Part shown: piece after piece, positions 36,955 to 48,891 of the stretch | Position numbering within the stretch: position 1 is the first letter of the stretch | How the letters are laid out: each line of letters begins with the position of its first letter | Assembly (NCBI RefSeq): GCF_008831285.2 | Contig: NC_045145.1 | Span: 20,662,040 to 20,726,039, forward strand | Source: Nymphaea colorata | Taxonomy: Eukaryota > Streptophyta > Magnoliopsida > Nymphaeales > Nymphaeaceae | DNA length: 64,000 nucleotides | Direction of reading: 5' to 3' | Program-made: the position numbers and the translations under genes | Notes under the pieces: generated by a model | Told to the model about the DNA's origin: nothing | The model's database searches: none | The model's input: only the letters and a program-made list of their open reading frames with translations

Positions 36955-38943
36955 ATGGCGCCGAGGAATCAGAAGAATTCGAACGTTCGGTCGGTTATCA
37001 GTTCTTTATGTGCCCTGCTGTTCGTCTACTCGTTGTACAATCCAGATTTTTTTGTTCGTGAAAACCTTGTTGCTCGTTCTCCTGAATGGACTTTGGCGAT
37101 GGGCAACTACCCGGATTTGAAGAGGAACCCGTTCACTGGTCGTGTTCTCATGGAAAAATCGGCAACGGATTTTGTGGGATCGGGGGTTAATTCCTCGAGC
37201 GTGGTGGTGGATGATAGTTTGGGCACGAAGAAGAATGTTACGATAGAGAAACCATCGGTTTGCCCGGGATTGAAGGAACACCATGGATATGCTAATCCTT
37301 GTGAGTTCTTACGCTCGCATTCGCATTGTGCATCGGGTGGGTTCTTCGATTACTTGACGTTCTTCTACTGTAAGTGCGACGGGGCTCGTCCTCTTGGTTA
37401 CATGTTTCTGGGCGTCTGGCTTCTTGCCCTTTTATATATGCTTGGAAATACGGCAGCGGACTACTTCTGCTGTTGCTTAGAGAAGCTCTCAAACCTCTTG
37501 AATCTGCCTCCAACTGTTGCGGGCGTTTCTCTTCTTCCTCTTGGCAATGGCGCACCGGATGTGTTTGCCAGTATTGCTGCATTTGTGGGCTCAGGTCCCG
37601 ACGACGTGGGGCTTAATAGCGTGCTGGGAGGTGCCGTTTTCGTTACTTGTGTTGTTGCCGGTGCTGTATCACTCTGTGTTTCTGGATACGAGCCTCAGAT
37701 TGACCGTAGGTGTTTTATCAGGGACGTCTGCTTCTTCCTTGTTACTCTTGTTTCTCTTGGCCTAATTTTGATCGTTGGTGAAGTTAGTGTCTGGGGAGCT
37801 GTGGCATTTGTTTCTATATATTTGGTGTATGCATTTGTGGTTGCTGCCAATGAGTTGCTGAGAAAGCATGCTAGAAAACTTCATTTAGACGCGGTGATGC
37901 CCTTGCTTCCCGTGAGAGGAAGTGTATTTTCTCAGAGGGCCGAAGACGATGACTCTATCTTTAGTCCATTGTTGGATGTGGAAACACTTGGGGACGGTTC
38001 CAATGATGTGGCTCATCTGTATACTACATTGCCCCAATGGATGTGGGCATCAAATGTTGCCATATACTCAAATCAGTCACTGAAAATGGTCGTAGATGAA
38101 AAGAGATCCTTATGGGATTCAAGCGAAGAGGATGAATTGAATTGTTCTTTGTTTTCGTGCTTGAAAATTTTCTTCCTTGTTTTAGATCTTCCTTTGTCAT
38201 TGCCAAGACGGTTGACAATACCCATTCTTGAGGATAGCAGATGGTCTAAAGGGTATGCTGTTGCAAGTGCTACCTTAGCTCCTCTCCTGCTAGCTGTTCT
38301 CTATAATACACAGGATAAGAGGACATTATCAGTTAGTCTGGCTGTCTATGTTACAGGTGCCATCGTCGGCATAAGTCTTGGGACCCTTGCATATTATTTC
38401 ACAAGTTCAGAACAACCTCCCCGGAGGTTCTTATTTCCATGGGTCTCAGGAGGATTTGTTATGAGTATCATATGGTTCTACATTATTGCTAATGAACTTG
38501 TAGCTCTCTTAGTTGCGGTGGGTGAAATACTTGGAATCAGTCCCTCAATTCTTGGATTGACTGTATTGGCATGGGGAAACTCGATCGGTGATTTGATGTC
38601 AAACGTGGCTTTGTCTCTGAATGGTGGGGATGGTGTCCAAATCGCATTCTCAGGTTGTTACGCTGGACCAATGTTCAATACTCTTATTGGTTTAGGGGTT
38701 TCCATGTTGCTTGGAGCCTGGTCAGCTAGGCCCCGAGCATTTATAGTTCCAAGAGACGGCAGCCTGATTTACACCATGGCTTTTCTTTTTTCTGGACTCA
38801 TCTGGGCTCTCATAGTTTTACCCAAGAATGATATGCGTCCAAGCAAGCTGTTAGGAGTTGGATTGGTCATCCTATATTTGATTTTTCTTTCTGTGAGAGT
38901 GGGTAATGCAATGGGACTCATATCATTAGCTGGTTTACAATGA
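36955..38943 (+). CDS. CCX: Cation/Ca2+ exchanger, CCX family (CCX3/CCX4-like), 662 aa
   Basis: An intronless 662-codon gene. It belongs to the Na+/Ca2+ exchanger superfamily, CCX branch: membrane antiporters exchanging K+, Na+, Ca2+ or Mn2+ for H+ or other cations at endomembranes or the plasma membrane. The hydrophobic profile shows an N-terminal membrane segment (about 13-32), a Cys-rich luminal region (about 103-141), then two blocks of membrane helices separated by a cytosolic loop (about 300-420). The two alpha-repeat signatures are present: GNGAPD at 197-202 and GNSIGD at 541-546, the latter followed by [10 protein letters not shown]. Length fits the longer CCX3/CCX4-type members better than the shorter CCX1, CCX2 and CCX5. 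The first in-frame ATG is used. It lies divergently from ALDH7B, 3.3 kb apart. Substrate cannot be read from sequence. Confidence 0.95.
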   Translation: MAPRNQKNSNVRSVISSLCALLFVYSLYNPDFFVRENLVARSPEWTLAMGNYPDLKRNPFTGRVLMEKSATDFVGSGVNSSSVVVDDSLGTKKNVTIEKPSVCPGLKEHHGYANPCEFLRSHSHCASGGFFDYLTFFYCKCDGARPLGYMFLGVWLLALLYMLGNTAADYFCCCLEKLSNLLNLPPTVAGVSLLPLGNGAPDVFASIAAFVGSGPDDVGLNSVLGGAVFVTCVVAGAVSLCVSGYEPQIDRRCFIRDVCFFLVTLVSLGLILIVGEVSVWGAVAFVSIYLVYAFVVAANELLRKHARKLHLDAVMPLLPVRGSVFSQRAEDDDSIFSPLLDVETLGDGSNDVAHLYTTLPQWMWASNVAIYSNQSLKMVVDEKRSLWDSSEEDELNCSLFSCLKIFFLVLDLPLSLPRRLTIPILEDSRWSKGYAVASATLAPLLLAVLYNTQDKRTLSVSLAVYVTGAIVGISLGTLAYYFTSSEQPPRRFLFPWVSGGFVMSIIWFYIIANELVALLVAVGEILGISPSILGLTVLAWGNSIGDLMSNVALSLNGGDGVQIAFSGCYAGPMFNTLIGLGVSMLLGAWSARPRAFIVPRDGSLIYTMAFLFSGLIWALIVLPKNDMRPSKLLGVGLVILYLIFLSVRVGNAMGLISLAGLQ

Positions 38944-40960
38944 CATTGTGTGACGTATGGGAGTTCATCACATATTCTAGTTACTGACTGACATTAATGC
39001 AAAAGAAGCTCCACCGAATCTCTTAGTGCAGATGATGGTGATCTTGCAGCCCACAGTTTGGCCTTGCAGCTCATGCTCTGGTCTTCTATAACCTAAATCA
39101 TGGCACTTTGTCTGGCATGCTTATGTTCTTCAAGCAGTTCTTCCACCTCTTTGGTATTCTCCTGGATCTAGCGAAGCTAACATGGAAGAAATATATACAT
39201 CAGAAAAGAATGTGCAATTTGTACATGGATACTTTCACATGATCTAAGCAGTTTTGATAATTCTAGTTGCACAAATTCAAAGTTGAAGTGAAATTTAGTT
39301 TCTATTTCCGGTACTTGGAGGGTTTCCATTTCCTTCAAGTTCCTTTATTCCATGTATAGAAACAACCGTCATGCATTTTTTTCCAGACAGCTTGGCTGTA
39401 GCAAAACTGTTAGCCTGCTCTCTGTTGTCAGATGTCAAAAACTTGCAATAAAGATGTTGTGGCATGGTCCTGTGTTGGCATAAGGAGTTCGTACTTTGCA
39501 AAGGGACGTTTTTGGTTGGTGCTTCCATGCCATTCTATTGATAATTTGTTACGCACTTTTCTTGGATGTATGTAGGCTCTCTGTGGATTAGCTATCTATA
39601 CTCCGTTGCAATTTCAGGCTTGAAAATTGAAGCATCAATATGTATATGCTTAGAGTGTCTTGTCCTTTTTCGTTTTTAAACATGTATTCTATATTGGACA
39701 ATGCGTTAAGGCTTTGAAGATGCAGTATCTACTCAACAGCCACTTTCACTACGTCTGTTGTATAATAGCTCAATTTTGGAATTTTGTGGAGGACCTTTGT
39801 TCCCCCTAGGTTCTATACAAGTTTAGTTTGCTGATATATGATAGCTTGATTTTCCTTGCCTTGGGCTGATTTTAAAAATGCAGGAAATCATACTTGAGAC
39901 AAATAGTTCCATGTTGGAGTAATCTGTGGGTATTTCATATTTACTCTCATGGAAATATTGATTGTGAGCTCTGAATGGATGAATCTCATGAGATCCATTC
40001 TGGGTTTGTTGTCTTGACATTGTACATATTGTTGATAAACATGCGTCCTGAGATGGAATGAGGCTGATGAACTTGGTGTTTATAGTTATGGTCCGGATCA
40101 TGTGCCGTCCTAATCTGGGGTCGATGCAATGGTGTTTCCATCTTGCTATCAGGGGACGCCTTTTTCCTCGGCGTTCCTTTACCGTGGATGATGCCACGAT
40201 GTGTTAATCCGACAGTCATTTTTGCAAGCTTATGATCTGCGAATGACATGATTCAACCATTTGCTGCTAAACAAATGGTGTACAAAAAATTGTGAAGTCA
40301 AATATGCTAAAATAGATACAAAAGAAAAGGTATTGTGATTTCTACTCATTAGCTCCATACCAAATGAGGTAGAAGCTTTTGTTCTTGTAACTGTTCAAAA
40401 CTATATTGATTCCTTTATTTGAACGCATGTTACTGCACTGTATCATGGTAGATTTCGTCTTTCTATGTTTTCCTGACATAGTTGCTGGAGTCAAACAACA
40501 ATTGCTTAAATGATCTGATATATCAGCAAGCGACCACTGGGGAATCTATGGAATAGAAAATGATCCGTTGCACCAATAAGAAAAAGTGCCTTTTCAAGGC
40601 AATGTGAATAAAACCTCATGGGAATTGAGATTACCATGTTCTAATATCATTGATATAATGGCAGATATATCGTGTTTTGTTACAAGAACGTTCATAGGCC
40701 GAAACGAAATTGACTGCAGGAGCCAAAGCAGAAATAAATCTTCGGGCCCGAACAAGAAAAGATGTGTTTGGCCCCCGACAGATGTCCCAAGTGAATGGGA
40801 TGCAAGGTGGACGGGACACCCGGGCAGTTCATGCTGGTGAATGTTTATTGCCTGAAACTGAAACAATAGATATCTTCCATGGTTTATAATAGCTTATGCA
40901 TTCAAAATAAAAAGGTAAAATATGAGAAAGATCTGGGGAATCCGACCTTTCTGCCGTTCC
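38944..40960. other. 3' flank of CCX and intergenic DNA
   Basis: Includes the CCX 3' UTR (an AATAAAG motif near 39449 is one candidate signal). Frames of 70-124 codons on the minus strand overlap one another and lack family features. No transposon ends recognised. Confidence 0.45.
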
Positions 40961-40991
40961 TAACGTGCTGATCGGGTCGGGCGAGAAAGTC

Positions 40992-41036
40992 GTACGTTGT
41001 TGTCTAGTACACGTTACACGGCGCGAGAAAGCGTAC
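40992..41036 (+). promoter_or_regulatory. Cluster of three GTAC cores upstream of COPT5 (possible copper-response elements)
   Basis: GTAC occurs at 40992-40995, 41007-41010 and 41033-41036, about 320-365 bp before the COPT5-like start codon. GTAC is the core bound by SPL7-type SBP copper regulators. Three cores within 45 bp is more than expected by chance, but the motif is very short. Confidence 0.3.
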
Positions 41037-41354
41037 TGCAACACCATCATCCATCGGCAAGGACAAAATACTCATCATTGTTCCTCTTTCTATCCCCATT
41101 TTATGTCGATAGTTGCAATTTTGCCACTAATTCTTATCAAGCCAAAGTCATCTGGAGATGGCAATGTAGAAATAAAACAATTTTCTTAGTCCATTTGCAA
41201 AGTCCGGCTCGTCAATTCGATCGCTTCTCGCGGTACTCCTCTTTTCTCTGGCATCAAAGTTTTGTTTCATTCTCAAAGTCTTCTCCAGAGTCCCCCGTTT
41301 TCCCGGTGAATTTCCCAAGCTTTCATCCGGCGACCTCCCGATCCCGACGCCAAG

Positions 41355-41789
41355 ATGATGCACATGACGTTCTACTGGGGGAAGGACGCGACCCTGCTCT
41401 TCGACGGGTGGAAGACGACGACGTGGCTCGGCTACGGTCTCTCCCTCCTTGCGCTCTTCCTCTTAGCCGCTTTCTACCAATACATTGAGAGACTCCGGAT
41501 TAGTATCCAGACGGCCTCCGCTGTAAATTCTCTCGATTCCGGCGTCGAGGCTCCTCTCCTCTCTACTTCCGGCTTTGTGAAGTCCAGATGCCGCAAGCTC
41601 GCCGTCGCCGCATCGTTTGGCGTCAGTTCGGCGATCGGCTACCTCCTCATGCTCGCCGTGATGTCCTTCAACGCCGGGGTCTTCATTGCGGTCGTCCTTG
41701 GGCTGACAGTCGGCTATCTCGTCTTCAGAGACGTCGATGGTGACGTCGTCGCTGCGGTCGCGAGACAGAACACCTGCGCCTGTGCCTGA
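41355..41789 (+). CDS. COPT5: COPT5-like copper transporter (CTR family), 144 aa
   Basis: A single-exon gene. CTR/COPT proteins form trimeric Cu(I) channels; COPT5-type members sit on the vacuole/prevacuolar membrane and export stored copper. Visible features: a Met-rich short N-terminus (MMHMTFYWG) and a first membrane helix at about 24-45. The second helix carries M99-x3-M103, and exactly 12 residues later comes G116-x3-G120, the MxxxM-x12-GxxxG arrangement required for the pore and trimer packing. The C-terminus ends in C141-A-C143, the CxC copper-binding tail. The short extracytosolic N-terminus and the motif MMHMTFYWG match COPT5 rather than the Met/His-rich COPT1/2 group. The preceding pyrimidine-rich leader and GTAC cluster suggest the promoter lies at about 40950-41300. 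Confidence 0.94.
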   Translation: MMHMTFYWGKDATLLFDGWKTTTWLGYGLSLLALFLLAAFYQYIERLRISIQTASAVNSLDSGVEAPLLSTSGFVKSRCRKLAVAASFGVSSAIGYLLMLAVMSFNAGVFIAVVLGLTVGYLVFRDVDGDVVAAVARQNTCACA

Positions 41790-42791
41790 GATCTCGACGG
41801 CCTCCGGTCGTCTATTTATCCTCTGCTGCACGGGGGTTTCTGCTTCCGTTGCCGTTGGTATCCTACCTTCGTTTTAGTTTGTTTTTCTTCTTTCTTGTGT
41901 CAAACGAATTGGATTGCTGAAATCGGGGAAAAGTCCTGTACTTCGCTTGTATGATAGGAATAGAACGAAGGAAATAATGTTGTTTGGTTTGGGGTTTTTA
42001 ATTTCTCTTCTCAATTCTTGTCCAAAACCAACGATGGAAGAGATCGCGAGGGAGGATGAGGATGAATTAACCGTTTAGGTTTTCGCTTTGTTAGTCCTAC
42101 AAATGTTAATATTGCTTTCTATTTTGAAATATTTGGGGATGTCCTCTAGGGGGTTTATTATTAGGAAAGAACGGAAAAATGAATTTAGGCATGTGGACGC
42201 TTTCCCGTCTAGATGAGTTGTCTTTGTTTTACCTTCACAACTATGGGATTTGTTTCTTTTAGAAGTTCTTTCGAATTAATATTTAACTATTTGGTTGGTC
42301 GCCGGTGGATTGTCTGCACGGCCAGTATTGCTGGTTCAGTATTCATAATTGTCTTGTTCGGCCGGAAAATCAGCGCCTTTTGCTGCTTAGGATAATGCGT
42401 CTATTTGAGTCGCCGGAAAGATATCCTCGATTAAGCTGGAATTTTAGGGCGGATCTTAGTATGTTACCGGATAATTACTGCGTGGTGCAAGCTAGTGGAT
42501 GTCTGTATTGAATGTATACTTAAAAAAAAAAAATACTTGGCGCATCCATTATGCCATGATCATGTGAAGAAATCATAGCAACAGTGTTGAGACTGGGATT
42601 GATTCGGAGAATAGAAAATCTACTGCCGAATGCCCACAAAATAACTAAATTGGAAGGGCAAACAGCTCGACCTTCGAAAATTCTACACAGCACACAGTCA
42701 ACCAAGCGAAAATTTGTTGTTAGAAGCCAAAAAGACGTTCATGTCAGTCTAAATAAGATTTCATCTTAGGATATCAAAACCTGCTTTAGCA
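41790..42791. other. 3' flank of COPT5 and intergenic DNA
   Basis: No coding region supported. The 60-68-codon frames at 42213-42769 have no recognisable features. A short A-tract is present at 42522-42533. Confidence 0.45.
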
Positions 42792-43440
42792 TCACCTAGC
42801 CTGAATAGTTCTGGTTGTAAACAAAAGGTTCTTTTTACTGCCCTGCCCAAGTGCAAGGACCACCGGACGGCCACTTTCTTCACACCCGAAAGCTACCTGA
42901 ATGCGCAGGTCCTTATCAGGAAGCCTCGGCCACTCATCCACCACAAAACCAGTAGCTAACAACGCCTCAAGCTCCTTTCGATCCCTCGAATCTTCTTTAA
43001 ACCTGAGCATAAAGCAAGCAACACAGTTGACCCAGATTTTAGTAGCTAGATTCTCAGTCTGAACCATCTCTCCACCTTGCAGCCTTAGTTTCTGGCCATC
43101 CAAAGCTTCCAAATTGCAGTCTGGACGCAAATCTGCCACCATTTCATCAGCCATCCTCTTTTAAATCTAGATGAATACCACCACTTGAGCTCGGTGACGA
43201 AATTCCGATGTGGAATCCTTTTCTTACCAAAGTTACCCGCGATTACCTTCTGCACCTTAACTGCCACATGACAGTTGAAAAGCACGTACACAACATCCCC
43301 AAGCTTGAAGCCGATCTTGAGTTTGGAGTTTGCCATGCTCTCCAAAATATGAGCAGACCTGCCGGCTTCCCTTTTAGATAGGCAATAAGTCAGATCTATT
43401 ACCATGACTTAGCAAAATCACATTCAAATCTATGAAGCAT
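42792..43440 (-). pseudogene. Frameshifted coding remnant of unrecognised family
   Basis: Two overlapping minus-strand frames, 43405-43085 and 43154-42792, read as one continuous protein-like sequence if a frameshift is assumed near 43155. The first gives a segment including GDVVYVLFNCHVAVKVQ and GNFGKKRIPHRNFV, ending in WWYSSRF. The second continues ADEMVADLRPDCNLEALDG and runs to a stop. Composition is protein-like with no low complexity. I do not recognise the family. It lies directly downstream of the LAP remnant on the same strand. Confidence 0.45.
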
Positions 43441-43489
43441 GGCCTGAACATATCTACGGATTCTAGGAGCTGAAAGCTCCATGTCCTGA

Positions 43490-44040
43490 ATGGATCTGTT
43501 AAACATGGGATGTTGTTGACCTCTACTGTCAGGTCTACTCCTGGTGGTTTTACCTGCCAATGGAACTTGCTGCGCCTAAAGCTGCTGCAGATCCTCCCAT
43601 TTCAAATTTCATGAGCTCAATGGTACATCCTAGCCCAGTTTTGATGCTTAGCCGCCACAATCAAATGTTAAAACCCTTCCCAGCGATTGCCAGATTCATC
43701 TTTGCAGAGCCATTTGGAGGTCTGTAACAGAGATGAATAAAACGAAGGGGATTTGCAGATGCAGCAGCAACACCCAAGACCCCGTCTTTAGTTCTTTGCA
43801 CTGATCAGCATCAAATATAGCTGCAGTCATCACATCACTAAACGTAGATGCTATCTTCAAGGCCTCGTCTGCCATTGCAATAGGTGTGAGCACATTATCC
43901 GGTGCATTTACAAGCTCTCTAACCAAAAATCACACCAGAGCAAACATCCACTGCACGCTTGAGCTTGCTTTCTATATCAGTACTGTCATGTGGTGCAGCA
44001 GTGCATACTTCATACGCTGAGAGAAACAACTGGAAATTTG
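43490..44040 (-). pseudogene. Leucine aminopeptidase (M17, plant LAP-type) pseudogene fragment
   Basis: Minus-strand translation in shifting frames resembles the middle of plant leucyl aminopeptidase. In order: a KLKRAVDVCSGVIFG segment (about 43970-43925); RELVNAPDNVLTP...ALKIASTFSDV...CKELK (43920-43780); a frameshift, then AAASANPLRFIH...RPPNGSA; a GKGF..FDCGG segment with a 1-base deletion creating a frameshift; IKTGLGCTIELMKF and MGGSAAALGAA; and a further shift before VKPPGVDL. The sequence then jumps to VEVNN, losing about 30 residues including the usual NTDAEGRL metal site. These breaks make it non-functional. LAP exons appear joined without obvious introns, so a retrocopy or captured transcript fragment is possible. 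Confidence 0.75.
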
Positions 44041-45273
44041 TAGTTCCCTACGTATGTAATGGCCCTGTGATCAGTTAAGCTTTTTACACTTTCACATGAA
44101 TGTGACATCGTTGCTTTAATTCATGATTGGTCTCATCCAGGAGAAGAAAAGGTCCGGTTTAATGGATTTACCAAGCCGGAGCTATGTCCTACCACTATAT
44201 AGCAACGGTTCAACATGACGACTTCTAAGACTGAGTGTTACTACTAATGATGTTAGAATTTGGAAAAGCAAGCCACCGGAGAGGTTGCAGGGGCTACCAT
44301 GCTGCCGCCAATGAGCATACTGTGTACACAGGTGTATGGCCGCCTAGTGCCATCTTACTTGTCCTCTGATAGGCGAATCTTGCTTATCAGGATGGGAAAG
44401 AAGAGGCCATTGGCTGACCTCTACCCTGTTCTGGGAAATCGTTTAGGAGTAGAATTCTATGGTGCCCGTATTGGATTCTCATCATCTAAATGGAAGTTTT
44501 CTGATGTATGATGGACGCCAACCTTTGACAATTTGAGAATGTGACGCCAAGATTCTTCAATCATCTGCCGGAGGATAGGCCTCCATGCATCCCTTTATTA
44601 AAAAGAATGAGGTTGCTCGTAATCTAGACCCTTGTAGTCAAAGTTTGTGCAGGAAAAAGCTCTTCTAAAATAGGGGCACTATCATCAAGTTGTAGAACAA
44701 TAATGGCCTGAAAGTTGCTTTATACTGGAAGAATTGGGGGCTGAATTGAGGATAATTAATTAATTATCTCCTTTTTGGGGCGGGGCACTATCTATTGACA
44801 ATATATTACATTCTTTCGGCAGTTTGCATGGGCCCTTTCTGTGGATGAAATCTGTTGGCTCGTTGGCAGCCTTGTAGTTGGATAAAAATACAATTCAATC
44901 TGTTGGTAGCTTGTCGAAGGTAAAGTCTAGTTGTCAGTTTGATTCTGGTTGGTGCTATTCTAAAACTGTGGATATATAACACTTTAGTTGACAGTTGTCT
45001 AGCTCTCTACTCAGGTCTTGAAACAGTCTTAGCCCTTAAGGATAGGGGAAGAGGAGGGGCTTCGGCATTTTTGTAGATCCTAATTAAACTTGGCTCCTGA
45101 TCTCTAACACCTCTGAGTATGAAGGTAGACTCAATTTCATGTGTGCTGCTTCTGAATAGAATACACCTGCTGCTTCTGTAATGAGTGAATGCAGACTTTT
45201 CTCACGAGCAATCGGTCTAATCGTCTGTTGGGTGTGAGTCCACTAGGCCACACGAAAGCCGGATGATGTCAAG

Positions 45274-45276
<3 letters not shown>

Positions 45277-45309
<33 letters not shown>
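45277..45309. repeat. GA microsatellite
   Basis: A pure (GA)n tract of about 33 bases. Confidence 0.95.
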
Positions 45310-45310
<1 letters not shown>

Positions 45311-45937
45311 CCTGACATGATCGGATTGAGACTTTACTTGTTCTTAGCAAGATTTGCGTACTCCGGGAACTCAAATAGATCATAAATGTTCAACTAGTGG
45401 TGGTGCTGGTAGTGCATGTTTGAAGCCATGCATGGTTTTATCCTACAGGAATTTTATTGGCTTGAGTTCCAGACAAGATTTGCAGATATTCAATAAAGGC
45501 ATTTAAAAGGATGATCAGATATAAAGTGGGGCTGACCTTTGTAATCCTCATACGATCTGATAACAATATGGGCCTTGTAATCCTTATATAAAGACCAGGT
45601 TTGCAACTTTGGAATATTAGGGAAGCCAGGCTAGCCAGCACCTTCAACTCATTGGTACACCCATACTGATATATGGTATAGAAATAGACTATTGTTTTTG
45701 TCAACACAAAGACTTAAATTTCACTCTTATCGCAGAGATGCCTCTTCTTTCCATTTCCTAACAAAAATCTAGAAGTTTGCAAGTCGAACTGGTCTGTATG
45801 GTGTCCTTGTGATTGTAGAGGGACCTGTCTGTACAGATCTGCTTTCTTGTTTCCCTTCTAAAATTGAAGAATTTGATTTCATAAAAAGGGCTGGCAGTAA
45901 TAATATGATATCTAGTGGAAAGCAGGATTCATCCCAT

Positions 45938-45973
45938 GCGCGCGCGCGAGAGAGAGCGAGAGAGAGAGAGAGA
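45938..45973. repeat. Compound (CG)n(AG)n microsatellite
   Basis: CGCGCGCG followed by an interrupted AG tract. A run of CpG dinucleotides is unusual in this AT-rich window. Confidence 0.9.
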
Positions 45974-48644
45974 AATTTTGGAGTTTTCATGCAGAAGGAT
46001 AGATACCCAGAAGCGATCTATCCAGTGTGTATACTATTGTTTGATAATTATCTGGGTGACATTATCCAGGAATTTTTTCTTATTGTTTGCTTACTTGGAC
46101 GATTGTACACCTGTGTTGGATTTTGAAGACGCCATGGCAGGTTTACTCGTGAATGGCAAGGAAAACACCCACGTTGCATGAATTCCTTATCTTAGAACTT
46201 GTTGCTGAAGCACCCAATTGCACATCCAATTAGAGTTTACATCTAATTAGCATATAGAACTAAGTTACAACTATATATCCAATGTCACACGTGCTTGGAA
46301 GTGCAATGAAGCAATTGTTCTCATACTGAAGCATAGCAATGTACAATCCTGGGAATCGGCAACGGGTTGCAGTTTCTTCTATTATGATTGTCGTTCTCTC
46401 TATATGGCCGGCGCCATGGCCAAGAAGTGAAAGGCGGAAACAGAGGCCAGCTGAAAGTGGCGGAGCTGCTGCTTCCTCTTGTGGAGGAAGCACCGGCGGA
46501 AGGTGCTGCGATCCAGACACTACTATTGCTGAAGAGGTCCAGACCACGGCCGGGTTCCTCAACGATACATGCCCTTAGACTTTTACTTATTCAGGAAAAA
46601 TAGTGCTGGGACAAGTAGTCCACTACTTTCCTAGCAACACCTGCATCTTGTGCATTACATATAATCGGGCTTCCATCAATTTGATGGAGAATGCTTAACC
46701 AATGGGATAAATAAACGAGAAGTTGTCTCTGGATGCATGGGCCACAGGTATGGGGAGTGAGTGAGTTGCCTGCACCGTTGAAGCACGCAACCCATTGCGT
46801 GTGCCGTTAGTGTACGCAACTCATATATGCGAGCAGAAAAGTATTTTGGTAATTATCTAAACAATATACTTTTAAAATCTTTTTACTTTTTGAGATTTTC
46901 TTTTTCATCCTCATAAAAAGGTTTCTTTTTTTCATTAATAGATGATATTTTCATCATTCCAAAAATTCATAGACTAGTATGATGTACATAACCAGCTTAG
47001 AACATTGCCCCCGTGTTAAATTTAACAAGCAGCTTGAGGCATCTTATGTTTTGTGTGAGGGCATTTGTTTTTTAGTGTGACAGCTTTTTTGTCTTCACAT
47101 TTTGTCCTTGCAGCGGGTTCCTTTTCTGGTTAATGGCAGCAGCGGAGTGAGAATGTAGAATATTCTGGTTGATGGGCACTAGAGTCCCAAGTGTAGATTT
47201 GATGTGAAAGCTCAATGCAATTTGTAAGTCATCACAATGTCATTTTAGTTTTTTCATGAAACTTGTGATGGGTTGGTGTGGGCAGTGGCCCACACATGCC
47301 TTCATGTATCTCCGGCACTGGTTGAAGGGCATTTTCATGTTTGATCTAGAGGTGCTATTTGATTGTGGATGAGACAATCGACATTGTATCAGGGCCACAA
47401 GTACCTTTTTGCAACAACGAGAAGATTTTCTCCAAACGAGCAGAGGTCATTTCCTTGAATTAAGTACTTAAAAGAATGAATTTTCTCTTTCTCAAGGTTA
47501 ACATCATAAACTGTTCTGATCTTCCTTTGAAAATCATACCTGATAATGGCACACCATTGAAGAATCGAAATATGAAAAAGTTTCATGCTGGGCTTCTGTT
47601 AAGCAATCTTTCTCCTCTACTGTACGCGAGATAGAGCACAAGGGAGAAAATTCAGTCAACCTTAGTCAGAAAGACGCTTCGCAAGATTCGGAAGAAGGCG
47701 GTCCACAAGAAGCGTGAATGACATGACTAGAAGACGCTTGATAAGGTGTGGGCTCCTCGCACTACCGTTCCCTGTTCTCTGCTTTGCCGGCGAAGAGGTG
47801 GTACTGTCATCGGAAATGCAGTTACCCTCGTTAAGGGTAGCAATCCAAGAGAAACTTACTACCAATATGCGTTGAAACCCATATGATGTGGAATAGGAGT
47901 GAAAATAGTTCGAATCAAGCAATTCAAATACATGTAGACACAAGTTCATATAACTTAAGTGGAGAAGATCGGATCAGTCTTCTCAAATTCTTTACAGCAA
48001 AAAGATCTAACGTCCAATACCTCAAAAAACATATACAAAGTTACTAACAGCGTGATCTCTATGCCTTCAAATTCCACCGTGAGTTTGTGAATTGATGTAC
48101 AAGGTATTGTCTCAAGATATTTCGGTTATTCTATATAATTAAGTTATATTATCTTCCATGACAATGTGGACACACTTTGTAACGGCGTGTTCTGCAAACA
48201 CTGTAGTTCTATTTTGTCGAATTGTATCTCAAAGGTGGACTTGGGGCGCGTTGGAGGCACAACTATAGTATGGAAGGCTATGTTCTTCTACCATAACCGG
48301 GGTGAGTCATATGTGTAAGTTGAAACACATGGAAATCTGACCACTTGGTATCGACACAACATGGACCTTAGGGACTTGGCTTCTGCTCTCACCTGAGCAA
48401 TGAGAAAACCGTCTCGCTCACCCGAAATATAAACAACAGATAAGGAATGACAGAACATACTGTTCGTGAGTTACAAATTCAGAGTTTTCCTGCACTAATC
48501 TGTGACGAGGGACTATGGAACGGACATGCGAGGCAACTCGATAAACACTGGCATGCCTCATTCCTTATTACTTGAAACTGTTCTCATGGAAAATGGCAGG
48601 ACCAGATGACCTGTTATGATAACATCCAATCAAACATAATCTTA

Positions 48645-48823
48645 GCAGTTGTTTGGTAACATGAACATTAGCACAATGTTTCCTGAACCTATCCCATTGA
48701 TCGGAACAGATTTATAAAATACTTGGCATTTTATAGATCTATCAAGTGTTTCATGATTATGCCCCAACTGTTAACATTGATTTGCAAAGCATTGTACTAG
48801 TATTTTTCTTGCCAAACGCTCTG
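48645..48823. mobile_element. Tourist-like MITE (PIF/Harbinger type)
   Basis: A 179-bp element flanked by TTA at 48642-48644 and 48824-48826. It starts GCAGTTGTTTGGTAAC and ends TTGCCAAACGCTCTG, imperfect inverted termini like those of 5101-5329. The internal ACAGATTTATAAAATAC block is shared with the family. Confidence 0.7.
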
Positions 48824-48838
48824 TTAAGTTATTGGTTT

Positions 48839-48840
<2 letters not shown>

Positions 48841-48888
<48 letters not shown>
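48841..48888. repeat. TA microsatellite
   Basis: About 24 uninterrupted TA units. Confidence 0.95.

Positions 48889-48891
<3 letters not shown>

Larger units (their letters stand above)
44041..48641. other. Intergenic region with microsatellites and GC-richer coding-like patches
   Basis: No intact gene recognised. The frame at 44260-44511 (83 codons) has protein-like composition and abuts the pseudogene block. The patch 46339-46600 is GC-rich and open in several frames on both strands, with Gly/Ser/Arg bias; no family recognised. The rest is AT-rich without features. Confidence 0.4.

Noticed and set aside
46741..46830. Repeated CACGCAACC / GTACGCAACTCA phrases
   Set aside because: Two short similar phrases only; not enough copies or spacing regularity to call a repeat array or CRISPR.
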